A stretch of DNA of 61,720 nt from an uncultured Clostridium sp. (GTDB lineage: Bacteria; Bacillota; Clostridia; TANB77; CAG-508). Of the stretch, positions 53,114 to 61,720 are shown piece by piece. How positions within the stretch are numbered: position 1 is the stretch's first letter; each line of letters opens with the position of its first letter. A program made the position numbers and the translations under genes. The stretch covers positions 1 to 61,720 of the forward strand of contig CAOJRU010000011.1 in assembly GCA_948442365.1 (NCBI GenBank), written 5' to 3'. The notes under the pieces were generated by a model that made no database searches, was not told the origin of the DNA, and was given only the letters and a program-made list of their open reading frames with translations.

Positions 53114-55568
53114 TATCTTCCTCTTCTACTCCTACTTGCATTTCATTGCTCAAAGTTTCTACACTTACTACCTTACCGCCATCATTTGTTCTCATTAAAG
53201 TAACACCTTGTGTTGATCTTCCAAGAACACTAATATCATCTACTTTTAGTCGTATAATTGTTCCTGTATTAGTTACTAACATAACATCATCACCTTCTAC
53301 AGCAATTCTTACACCTATTAGTTCTCCTGTTTTTGGTGTGATTTTATAAGTAATAACTCCTTTTCCGCCTCTATTTTGTACTCGATATTCATCTAATTCT
53401 GTTCTTTTTCCGAATCCATTTTCTGTAATAGCAAGCAATGTTGCTTTTCCTCCAGCAATGACAGATTCCATTCCAATTAATTCATCTTCTTCATCTAGTC
53501 TAATTCCAATAACACCTTGTGAAACTCTACCAATTGGACGTACATCTTTTTCATCAAAGGTTATACACATACCTTTTCTCGTTACTAAAACTACATTATC
53601 TTCACCATCTGTTAGTCTAACACCGATTAATTCGTCATCTTCTTTTAATGTAATTCCTTGTAATCCTGTTTTTCTACTTGAATCATATTCTTTTAATGCT
53701 GTTTTCTTGATGAGACCATTTTTAGTAGCCATAAGCAAGTATTTTCCATCAGCAAAGTTTTGAAGTGGAATAACAGCAGACACTTTTTCTCCAGCATCTA
53801 AACTTAATAAGTTCACAATTGCTGTTCCTCTTGCGGTTCTACCAGCTTCAGGAATTTCATAACCTCTTAGTTTATATAATTTACCCTTGTTTGTAAAGAA
53901 TAAAATTACATCATGTGTTGAAGCTGTAAAGATTTGTTTTACAAAATCTTCTTCTCTCGTTGCCATTCCTGTAATTCCTTTTCCCCCTCTTCTTTGGCTT
54001 TTATAAGTATCTATTGGCATTCTCTTAATATAACCAAAGTGGGTTAATGCTACTACCGTTTGTTCTTCTTTTATCAAATCTTCTAGGTCTATTTCTCCTT
54101 CTGCAGCTACTATTTTAGTTTTTCTTTCATCTCCAAATTTATCTCTTATTTCAATTAATTCTTCTTTTATAATTTCAAATACTAATCTTTCACTATTTAA
54201 AATATCTCTTAAATGAGCAATTAATTCCATTAATTGATTATATTCCTCGTCTATTTTTTCACGTTGTAAACCTGATAATGTCTTTAATCTCATGTCTAAA
54301 ATGGCTTGTGCTTGGATATCAGATAATCCAAATCTCTCCATTAATCTTTCTTTTGGATCATCATAAGAAGCACGTATTATATTAATTACCTCATCTATGT
54401 TATCAAGTGCTATTTTTAATCCTTCTAATATGTGTGCTCTTGCTAAAGCTTTATCTAATTCAAACTGCGTTCTTCTCAAAATAACATCTTTTCTATGGTC
54501 AATATAACAGTCTAAACATTGTCTTAATGTTAATATTTTTGGTTCTCCATCTACTAAAGCAAGCATGATAATTCCAAAGGTTGTTTGCATTTGTGTATGC
54601 TTAAATAATTGATTTAATACTACTTGTGGATTGGCATCTCTTTTTAGTTCTATTACCACTCTTACTCTATCTTTTCTGTCCGATTCATCTCTACATTCAG
54701 AAATCCCCTCTACTTTTTTCTCTTTTGAAAGATCTGAAATAGCCTTAATTAAATTTGCTTTATTTACTTGGTATGGCAAAGAGGAAACAATAATTCTTTG
54801 TCTATTTCCACTCATTTCTTCTATTTCTGTTTCTGCACGTAAAGTTATTTTCCCTCGTCCTGTTTTATAAGCTTGTTTAATACCTTCCATTCCCAAAATA
54901 ATTCCTTCTGTTGGGAAATCTGGTCCTTTAATAACACTCATCAAGTCTTCGTCTGTCACTTCATCTTCATCAATTATTTTAATAATCCCATTAATTACTT
55001 CTGTTAAGTTATGTGGTGGTATATTTGTTGCCATACCTACTGCAATACCTGATGATCCATTAATTAAAAGTGCTGGTATTCTAGCTGGTAATACGGTTGG
55101 TTCTTGTAACCTGTCATCGTAGTTTGGCATAAAATCTACAGTATTTTTTTCAATATCAGATAACATATATTCTGAAATTTTCGCCATTCTTGCTTCTGTA
55201 TACCTCATAGCCGCTGCGCCATCACCATCAACTGAACCAAAGTTCCCATGTCCATCAATTAGCATATATCTCATAGAGAAGTCTTGTGCTAATCTTACCA
55301 TAGCATCATACACTGAGCTGTCTCCATGTGGATGATATCTACCAAGAACTGATCCAACTGTATTAGCACACTTTCTGTATGGTTTGTCAGCTGTAATTCC
55401 ATCTTCGTGCATAGCATATAGAATTCTTCTATGTACTGGTTTTAAACCATCTCTTACATCTGGAAGTGCTCTTGACACAATAACACTCATGGCATAATCA
55501 ATATAGGCTGTTCTCATTTCTTTTTCGATGTCTCTTTCTATGATTTTTCCGTCCATTCTTTCTTCCAT
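53106..55568 (-). CDS. gyrA: DNA gyrase subunit A
   Basis: An 820-residue type II topoisomerase A subunit. N-terminal winged helix and tower domains with catalytic Tyr in AAAMRYTEARM; the C-terminal beta-pinwheel contains the GyrA box SQRRGGKGI, which separates GyrA from ParC. The quinolone region reads YHPHGDSSVYDAMVR: Ser at the E. coli 83 position and Asp at 87, so no classical resistance change. GyrB would supply ATPase; it is not in the window. Promoter at 55616-55644. GGGAGTAAGAAAA precedes the ATG. Confidence 0.97.
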   Translation of the reverse strand: MEERMDGKIIERDIEKEMRTAYIDYAMSVIVSRALPDVRDGLKPVHRRILYAMHEDGITADKPYRKCANTVGSVLGRYHPHGDSSVYDAMVRLAQDFSMRYMLIDGHGNFGSVDGDGAAAMRYTEARMAKISEYMLSDIEKNTVDFMPNYDDRLQEPTVLPARIPALLINGSSGIAVGMATNIPPHNLTEVINGIIKIIDEDEVTDEDLMSVIKGPDFPTEGIILGMEGIKQAYKTGRGKITLRAETEIEEMSGNRQRIIVSSLPYQVNKANLIKAISDLSKEKKVEGISECRDESDRKDRVRVVIELKRDANPQVVLNQLFKHTQMQTTFGIIMLALVDGEPKILTLRQCLDCYIDHRKDVILRRTQFELDKALARAHILEGLKIALDNIDEVINIIRASYDDPKERLMERFGLSDIQAQAILDMRLKTLSGLQREKIDEEYNQLMELIAHLRDILNSERLVFEIIKEELIEIRDKFGDERKTKIVAAEGEIDLEDLIKEEQTVVALTHFGYIKRMPIDTYKSQRRGGKGITGMATREEDFVKQIFTASTHDVILFFTNKGKLYKLRGYEIPEAGRTARGTAIVNLLSLDAGEKVSAVIPLQNFADGKYLLMATKNGLIKKTALKEYDSSRKTGLQGITLKEDDELIGVRLTDGEDNVVLVTRKGMCITFDEKDVRPIGRVSQGVIGIRLDEEDELIGMESVIAGGKATLLAITENGFGKRTELDEYRVQNRGGKGVITYKITPKTGELIGVRIAVEGDDVMLVTNTGTIIRLKVDDISVLGRSTQGVTLMRTNDGGKVVSVETLSNEMQVGVEEEDNG

Positions 55569-55615
55569 TTTTCTTACTCCCTTTCTCGTCTTTTCCTTAT
55601 AATTTCTACACTTGT

Positions 55616-55644
55616 ATTATACTAAAACAATTTTAATTTTGCAA
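55616..55644 (-). promoter_or_regulatory. Promoter of gyrA
   Basis: On the - strand TTGCAA (55644-55639), a 17-base spacer and TATAAT (55621-55616), about 50 bases before the start. Confidence 0.7.
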
Positions 55645-55718
55645 GCAAATTAAGCCTAAATTATAGAAAAAGTTTAGGGAAATTAAGGTTTCAAAATAGA
55701 ATTAGTTTTCTTCTATTT

Positions 55719-56006
55719 CTATGTTTTGAAACAATTTATCATTAAATTAATCCCATCTATAAATCCTTGTTCATAGAATTTCTTATTGTATTCTGCTATT
55801 TTTATACTATAATTTTCTTCTATTTTTTCAAATGCTTTTTCTAATTCATTTGGTTTCGATGTATCTTCCAAAAGCTCCTTTATGTTAATATCTTTTATTT
55901 GATTTTTTACCTTTCTATTAGCTTGTTTTATTCTTTCGTCTAATGTTTCTTCTTCTGCTTGATAAATTAATTCTATCACATTTTTACTTCTTATTTTTTC
56001 TTCCAT
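55719..56006 (-). CDS. Hypothetical small helical protein
   Basis: A 95-residue highly charged, probably all-helical protein (MEEKIRSKNVIELIYQAEEE). The end YNKKFYEQGFIDGINLM resembles short proteins common in clostridial genomes near phage or regulatory genes; function unknown. AGGAGGAGATTGA precedes the ATG. It sits between gyrA and the divergent XRE regulator, which may control it. Confidence 0.65.
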   Translation of the reverse strand: MEEKIRSKNVIELIYQAEEETLDERIKQANRKVKNQIKDINIKELLEDTSKPNELEKAFEKIEENYSIKIAEYNKKFYEQGFIDGINLMINCFKT

Positions 56007-56178
56007 TCAATCTCCTCCTATTTTCTATTATTTACCTTCTGACCTTCTTTTTATACGTTTTAAGCATTTTTATTCACGTTTTATATGCTTTTCGCATGTT
56101 ATTTGTTTATTCTTTTAGTATATTAGATTATGTTACTTTTTATTGTATAATAAATTGTATATATATGGAGGTTTTATA

Positions 56179-56565
56179 ATGGAAGAAAAAATACCAAATA
56201 ATTTAGAAGTTGGCGAAAGAATAAGAAGTATACGAGAGGAACTAGAAATGAATCGAGAAAGATTCTCTGAAATGATTGATGTATCTGACGTCTTTTTAGG
56301 ACAAATAGAAAGAGGAGAACGTTCTCTTAGTTTAAAAACATTATGTAGAATTGTTACTTTCACTGGAGTTTCCACAGATTTTATCTTATTTGGTGATAAC
56401 ACAAATAACTCTACTCTCCATAAGATTAATAGAATCTTGTCCAAAAGTTCTGAAGCTAATCTTAAATATTTTTATGAAATAATAAATTGTTCTCATATAT
56501 TTTTTAAGACTTATAAAGGTGACATAGAGCCAAAAAAGCATGATTCACATTTTTTGACCTTTTAG
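56179..56565 (+). CDS. XRE-family helix-turn-helix regulator
   Basis: A 128-residue protein. HTH_3 domain at residues about 10-66: VGERIRSIREELEMNRERFSEMIDVSDVFLGQIERGERSLSLKTL is visible as a lambda-repressor-type fold. The C-terminal about 60 residues are helical, with no known sensor. ATG at 56179 follows GGAGGTTTTATA. Divergent from the 95-residue gene. Terminator downstream at 56647. Confidence 0.85.
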   Translation: MEEKIPNNLEVGERIRSIREELEMNRERFSEMIDVSDVFLGQIERGERSLSLKTLCRIVTFTGVSTDFILFGDNTNNSTLHKINRILSKSSEANLKYFYEIINCSHIFFKTYKGDIEPKKHDSHFLTF

Positions 56566-56646
56566 ATTACTTCTCATACCTCGTATTTGTTTACCTATAA
56601 GATTACACACTTTTATGTGGAATCCCTTATATCTATCTTAGAATAT

Positions 56647-56680
56647 AAAAAGTCTCATTAAATTGAGACTCTTTATTTAT
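56647..56680 (+). terminator. Terminator of the XRE gene
   Basis: AAAAGTCTCA and TGAGACTCTTT form a stem around TTAAAT, then a T-rich run (TTTATTTATTT). Confidence 0.75.
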
Positions 56681-56759
56681 TTAATATATTATCTCCTAGT
56701 TATATTGCGGTGACAATTATGTTGATTTTTTACTTTCTATTTCCTTTTTCATAATAATC

Positions 56760-57479
56760 TTATTTCAATTTCTCTACTAACGCTAATTCATCTTGTGTCA
56801 AATCAAAATCTTGTCCATTGTTTTTTATTAAATTCTGTAATAATTCTATTGTTTTTATATCATTAATGGTTTTCTCAATTGGGGCAATTTGTTTTAATTG
56901 TTTTTCTATTTTATTATATTCTTTCTTCATTCCCTCAAAATCTTTTTGTTTGAAATAACCTTTCCAATTATTAATATATTTATTGGTATTCTCAATCACT
57001 TTATATTGTTCTTCAAAATTATTTTCTATATTTTTTTCTACATTATTTAATATTACATTCTTACCTTGTTTGATAGTGTTAGCTACTGTATTATTAATTA
57101 ATCCTGCTTCTTTTACTTTATTTATTATTGTATCTAATAAAGAAGACATACCATCAATTATTCCTCCTGACTGTACCGCATTTTGCATTTGAGAAATATT
57201 CTCAAATTTACCAGTTACAATGCCAATAGCACTTTTTCCTAAATCAATGGCATCATCTATTGTCTTTTTTATACCATCATTTAATCCATAATCTAGCAGA
57301 TTATTTTTTATATTAATCACTTGATCTTCTACAAATTCTGGTAATATTGCTCTTATACCAACGTCTATTGCTGTATTAATTGTTTTTCCTAATGCTGTCT
57401 CTAAAAAGCTCTTCTGCATATTTTCATTTACTAAATTATTATTTAAATTTATATTGTTATTTTTCTCTAATATTTCCAT
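56760..57479 (-). CDS. Hypothetical protein bordering the AT-rich array
   Basis: A 239-residue protein with no family I recognise. There is no signal peptide or classic TM; it has amphipathic helices with Gly-rich, hydrophobic segments (GKTINTAIDVGIRAILPEF, DDAIDLGKSAIGIVTG, SGGIIDGMSSLLDTIINKV), which resemble phage or S-layer associated or bacteriocin-like repeats only in style. The C-terminal half is a charged coiled coil (YKVIENTNKYINNWKGYFKQ). The ATG at 57479 has GAAGGAATTAAT; an upstream in-frame ATG at 57503 lacks a ribosome site. Its upstream side is the 4.2-kb array, so array and gene could be one transcription unit read leftward (inference). Confidence 0.6.
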   Translation of the reverse strand: MEILEKNNNINLNNNLVNENMQKSFLETALGKTINTAIDVGIRAILPEFVEDQVINIKNNLLDYGLNDGIKKTIDDAIDLGKSAIGIVTGKFENISQMQNAVQSGGIIDGMSSLLDTIINKVKEAGLINNTVANTIKQGKNVILNNVEKNIENNFEEQYKVIENTNKYINNWKGYFKQKDFEGMKKEYNKIEKQLKQIAPIEKTINDIKTIELLQNLIKNNGQDFDLTQDELALVEKLK

Positions 57480-57503
57480 ATTAATTCCTTCTTTCTTTTT
57501 CAT

Positions 57504-60500
57504 TTATATAAGTATGATTCATTTTTGATAAAATATATTTACTTTACTTGTCAAAATTTAATTACTAATTCATTTTAAAGTTATATGTATCTATAATTAT
57601 TTTTAATATTACTTTTACTGTGTAAAATTTCACTTATCAGTTCAAATTAGTTGCTTTTTATTGATAAAATACTATTTACAAATTATATGTCAACTATTTT
57701 TATATATTTTTTTCTTTCTTTTATTTATAATATTTCTTCTATTTACCTAAGACTTTATAGATTTCTTGCTGTCAATTTTAGAATTATTTACTTCTTGATT
57801 TTTCTTTTAAATTGCAACTAATCTTTTAAATCTATAACTTTTATCAAACGCATCACTTATTAAAACTTATCTTAATACTTTCTTGTCACACAAATGACAC
57901 ATTTCATTTTCTACTATAAAAATATCTATTTAATTTATAACTATTTTTTTCATATATCTATTAAATTTTAATTTTTTTATAAAAAAAATTATTTATAATT
58001 ATTTTTTAATTGTTTTTTTTACTTAAAATTTATTTTTTATAAATATTTTATATATATTTTTTCATAAAATTGTTCTATATTGTTAATTTTTTTTATAAAT
58101 TTTTTTTAAAATTAAAAACTGTTCTATTCTAATTTCATCTTTCAAAATATTATCTTTTCTCAATTATATGTAGACTTAATCTTTTATTGTTCTTTCAAAT
58201 CTGCTTATTTTTCAGCATATATCATCTGTTTTATTTTCTTAACAAATTTATTTTATTTTTTAGGTAACCAATTTTTCAACACATTTTTTTACAAATTATC
58301 TTCCAGAAACTTGATTTTTTCTTTATCTTAAATTTTTTCTATATTTTAATTGAATTTTAAATTGTAATTATTTTTTTTATTAATATTATAATATTTTTTT
58401 TGTATTATTATCTTTATCTTTAAGAAAAGTTTACTCATAAATGCCATTTTTATATTAATTAATAAATTTCTTTTTGTATTTTACTACAATAATATAGTTG
58501 TAATATAAAATATTTTTTATTACTTTTACTTTCTTTTTTCATAATTTCATATGCTATTTCTTTTTTTGTTAGAAACGCTATCTTTCTTTTTATTTCGTAT
58601 TATATTTTTATTTTACAAGTTATTTTTTGTATTATATATGTAAACCTATTTTCCCTTTTTTTCTTTTTTTCCTTCTATCCTTTCTTTTTCTTGTTTACCT
58701 AATATTTCTTGGCTTTTATTAGCACCATAAATAATATAAAATTGTTTCCTTGTCTATTCTTATATAGTAACTAATTTATACTTTTATCTTGAACGCAATT
58801 TTTTACTTAATACTTGTAATTATTCTGTAAAATTCTAATTCATATAGCAAAATTTTGGAGTTAATAATTTAATTTTTTTTTTTATAAAACGATATAAATG
58901 TTACAAAAAATTTCATCTTATTATTTATTAATTTTTTTATAATTTTTTTTACCATAAAAATTAGTACTATTATATATTTTTTCTCATATTTTATAATTTT
59001 AATAAAATTTTATTATAATATTTTAATATAAAAACATTTTTATATTAAATTTTTTTATTTTTTATGCTTATATATAATATTAAGAATGAAATTTTTTGTA
59101 TAATATTTATGACTTTTTCTATTCTTTTAAGGTGAAATTTTTTAGTTCAAACTTTATATTTTGTCTGCTATATGTAAACTGTTATTTCTTCTATTTTCAT
59201 ATTATAATATTCTTTTTCCCTTATTTAACGGTACGTTTGTTTTATCATTTATATTCCTTTCTTTTTAAAATTGTAACTATTTATATTGCTTTTTTCTATT
59301 CCCCTTTATATTTATACTTATCCTTAATTCTAATTAATTATTATTTTACTATTTACTGTTATTTTTTTATTTCTATTATCAAACATTTTTAACATTGATT
59401 TTATTATAATAAAATTTTATATAATTAAAATTTAGTTTTATTTATCTTTTATAAATAATTCATTATTTTTGAGTAAAAAGTAATATATATTATTTTAAAT
59501 TTTAAATTATTTTTTGATTGTAAAATTTATTATTGAAATTTGTATTTTTATATCTTTAGAACTTTTGTTGTTTTTATTCTTTAAACTAAAAATATTTTAT
59601 CTGAAAAAACTTTTTTCATCATTTTCTCTGTACTATATGTAAACTTATTGAATCCTTATTTTTCCCTTTTACATTATTTCTGCTTTTCTTTTATACCTAA
59701 GCTTTTTTCTGTTTTTCATTGTTTTTTCACATTCTTTTTTTCTCTTTCTTTTTATCTTTAATGCAACCAATTTCTGTTGCTATTTTTCTACTCATTGTAT
59801 ATATGATTTATTATTTTAATTGCACTTTATAACTAGAAAATGAGTTTTTTAACTTAACAATATTAGTATTTTTTATTTTATTTCTATTAATAATAACTAA
59901 AAGAAATAGAATTTCTCTTCTTTTTATTTTTCTTTTTTTACTGTTTTTTTATTTAGTTCTTTTCTTTAATAAAATAATACTTTTTTACTTTATATTATTT
60001 TTTTTCTATTTATTTTCTTTATTTCTTAATGAAATAATATTTAATTAAAAATTTATAATTAATTTTAATATTGCTTTTTATTCAAGTTTTAAATTTTTGC
60101 TTTAATTATTTTCTTATGTTTAATCTTTTACACTCTTTGCTTTATCATTATTCTTTTTCTCAACTATATGTAAACTGTTGTTTATGTGTTTTTCAATTTT
60201 GTAATTCTCCATTTTCTTTTATATATAATAGTTTTTTATACCTATCCACTATTATTTTACCTCTTTAAATCTTCTTTTTGTTTTTATATGGTAACTAATT
60301 AATTATTTGTTTTGTATTTATTTTTTACTCTACTATAAATACATTTTTCTTAATATTTTCTTTTTTGGATTAAGAAAACTATTTTTTATTTAATTACTTT
60401 ACATTTTATCCACACATATTACTACTACTCCTTATAACTTTTTTATCTTTCTCTTATTATTTTTTTCTTTGTTGTAACTAGATTCACAAATTTATTTTCT

Positions 60501-61720
60501 CTTTTATAATCTTTTCCTTTAATTTGTAAAATAATTTTTTTCCAATTAAAATTTTTGTTACTATATTTCAATTTTTTATTTAATTATTTGTATATAATTT
60601 TATAAATTAATTTTTTAGTTACTTTTTTATTAGAAGATTTCTTCATCTTTCTATTCGTGTTTGTTCTTTAAAAAATTTCTTTTTTATCTATTAAATTACT
60701 ATTTATATACACTATATGTAAACTATAATATTTTTTTCTATCTATCGTATTTTTTACGTTTCGCTTATATGCCTAGCATTCTTTTTGTCTATGATTAATA
60801 TTTTCACCTTTTTTCTTTTCTTTAATTTTACATTTTAGTAACTATTTCACATCTGCTTTTTTATATCTTACTATTTTTATAAATAACTATTTTTGTAGAA
60901 ATAAATTTTATTAATTATTTATAATATTAAAAATTTAATTTTAAATTTTTTTGTTTTAACTTTTTATTTATTTTTTAATAAAAAAAGAAGATTATCTTTT
61001 TATTTTTATTATTCTTATTTTTTATATTAATTGTATTGTTGTTCTGCTTAAATTTTTTATATTTTGTAATTTTATTAGCTTAATATAAAAATTTTACTGT
61101 ATTTTGGCTTATTTATTATCTCTACTTTTATATGGTTTTTATTTTTTTCTTCATTCTTTCGAATTTATTTTTTATAAATAATTATTGTATATATTTTTTT
61201 AATTATATTATAAATTATTAGTTTAGAATTTTTTATTTTTGCTTTTATTAACTCTTTACTTTTTTATTTCTGTTTTCTTTTACAAATTCTTCTCTTCCCT
61301 TTTTATCTCTTTTTACTATTTTATCTTTACTATATGTAAACCTTTTTTATTCTTTTCTTTTTATTATAAAATCTTTAATTCTTCTTTTATGCCTAATATT
61401 ACCTCCTTTCTTTATTACTATTTTTATACGATTTATCTTTCTTTTTAATTCTTTTTATTGTAACTGTTTTAACCTATCTATCTTCTCTTTTGTTTTTAAA
61501 AATAACCGCTTTTTTTCTTCTAACATTTTTTTCTAAATTGAAAATCTCTTTTCCTCTTATTACATTTTTTGTATCCTTATTTTTAGATAATATTTTAATT
61601 TTGTATATTTTTTACCACTATTTTTCTTTATTATTTTTATATTTAATTTTATTTCTGTTTTCTTATTTTCTTATTTATAACATTTTTTATTTTTAATTTA
61701 TTTATTATAATATTTATTTT
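57504..61720. other. Gene-free, T/C-rich, G-depleted region to the window end
   Basis: I find no credible gene in these 4.2 kb. Open frames of 65-98 codons on the + strand are only Phe/Tyr/Leu/Ile-rich runs caused by composition. The + strand is dominated by T with C and almost no G (for example 61261-61320 has a single G), so the opposite strand is A/purine-rich. Stretches of A/T only that can fold into hairpins (for example 57966-58130, 58858-59100, 59395-59560, 60890-61000) alternate with T/C-rich stretches that carry the conserved boxes of the array described in the next entry. Confidence 0.8.
57682..61466. repeat. Eight-unit array of spaced three-box motif (unknown family)
   Basis: Box A, consensus CTATATGTAAAC: 57682, 58163, 58633, 59167, 59632, 60163, 60711, 61329; spacings 481, 470, 534, 465, 531, 548 and 618. 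Box B, TATRCCTAA or TTTACCTAA: 57742, 58694, 59692, 60237, 60768, 61388 (weak at 59222, not seen in unit 2). Box C, GTAACTA or GCAACYAA: 57812, 58262, 58765, 59271, 59762, 60289, 60836, 61458. A to C is 125-132 in six units and about 100 in two. Only the boxes are kept; the spacers have drifted. Box A holds ATG-TAA, and frames between boxes differ, so it is not protein-coding. On the - strand the order is C, B, A (TAGTTAC, TTAGGYATA, GTTTACATATAG). Confidence 0.8.

Noticed and set aside
53106..55568. Quinolone-resistance changes in GyrA
   Set aside because: The region reads HGDSSVYD, with Ser and Asp at the key positions, so it looks wild type.
57549..57554. Promoter for the 56760 gene (TTGACA on the - strand)
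   Set aside because: A good -35 box, but no convincing -10 at 16-18 bases; I could not decide the start site.
60406..60414. Perfect DnaA box TTATCCACA, possible replication origin near gyrA
   Set aside because: Only one clear box was found; an origin needs a cluster, and dnaA, dnaN and gyrB are not in the window.
57682..61466. CRISPR array
   Set aside because: Repeat boxes are too short and about 500 bases apart with no uniform spacers, and no cas genes are near.
59096..61696. Four + strand open frames of 65-98 codons inside the T-rich region
   Set aside because: They lack ribosome sites, are almost only Phe, Tyr, Leu, Ile and Ser, and their frames relative to the conserved boxes differ between units; they are by-products of composition.

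Overview
The DNA is very AT-rich. Its genes carry Gram-positive shine-Dalgarno sequences (AAGGAGG type) and include a sortase with an LPxTG substrate, VanW and M23 wall proteins, prepilin-like proteins and a GyrA with Firmicutes-like neighbours. This points to a low-GC Firmicute, most likely an uncultured gut Clostridia lineage. The placement is an inference from gene content; no 16S gene is present.

Layout. 0.2-5.0 kb: an RND/MMPL exporter with a YhgE-like repeat partner and a divergent TetR regulator with two matching palindromic operators. 5.1-9.1 kb: an M23 peptidase, a 47-residue orphan ORF with its own promoter and terminator, an HtrA protease and a prepilin-like protein. 9.4-18.7 kb: a dimodular NRPS (C-A-T-C-A-T-reductase) that overlaps a membrane histidine kinase gene. 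18.7-22.4 kb: sortase plus BspA-like LPxTG protein, a small membrane protein and a REC-HD-GYP regulator. 22.4-29.9 kb: a palindromic MITE-like element, Tex, dCMP deaminase, ABC-F, DUF378, CapA and CorA. 30.0-36.9 kb: a second prepilin-like protein with two near-identical discoidin repeats, then a metal operon (CadC-like repressor, two free HMA chaperones, Zn/Cd and Cu P-type ATPases). 36.9-42.8 kb: a frameshifted flavoprotein, SemiSWEET, tRNA-Lys, VanW, a CBM-like protein and an SDR reductase.

42.9-46.5 kb is an accessory zone. It has an Imm33-type gene followed in frame by a zinc-ribbon fragment, then a 2.6 kb island bounded by an 83-bp duplication of the 3' part of tRNA-Thr. The island holds three membrane/secreted unknowns and what looks like a complete type I toxin-antitoxin locus (hydrophobic 50-residue toxin plus a convergent antisense RNA with its own promoter and terminator). 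Three tRNAs (Thr, Glu, Lys) follow. 47.0-52.7 kb is a partial type IV secretion/conjugation module (VirD4/TraG, VirB2-like, VirB6-like, PrgI-like) followed by DnaD and a frameshifted DnaC. 52.8-57.5 kb holds gyrA, small unknowns and an XRE regulator.

The most unusual part is 57.5-61.7 kb. It is gene-free, extremely AT-rich and strongly strand-asymmetric (T/C-rich, G almost absent on the + strand). It contains eight copies of a spaced three-box motif, every 465-618 bp: box A about CTATATGTAAAC, box B about TATRCCTAA some 55-75 bp later, box C about GTAACTA some 100-132 bp after A. The array probably continues past the window end. I cannot assign it to a known family.

Two genes (flavoprotein and DnaC) are each broken by one extra C, in both cases directly before GG inside a glycine-rich nucleotide-binding loop. 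This looks like either a shared assembly artefact or two real lesions.
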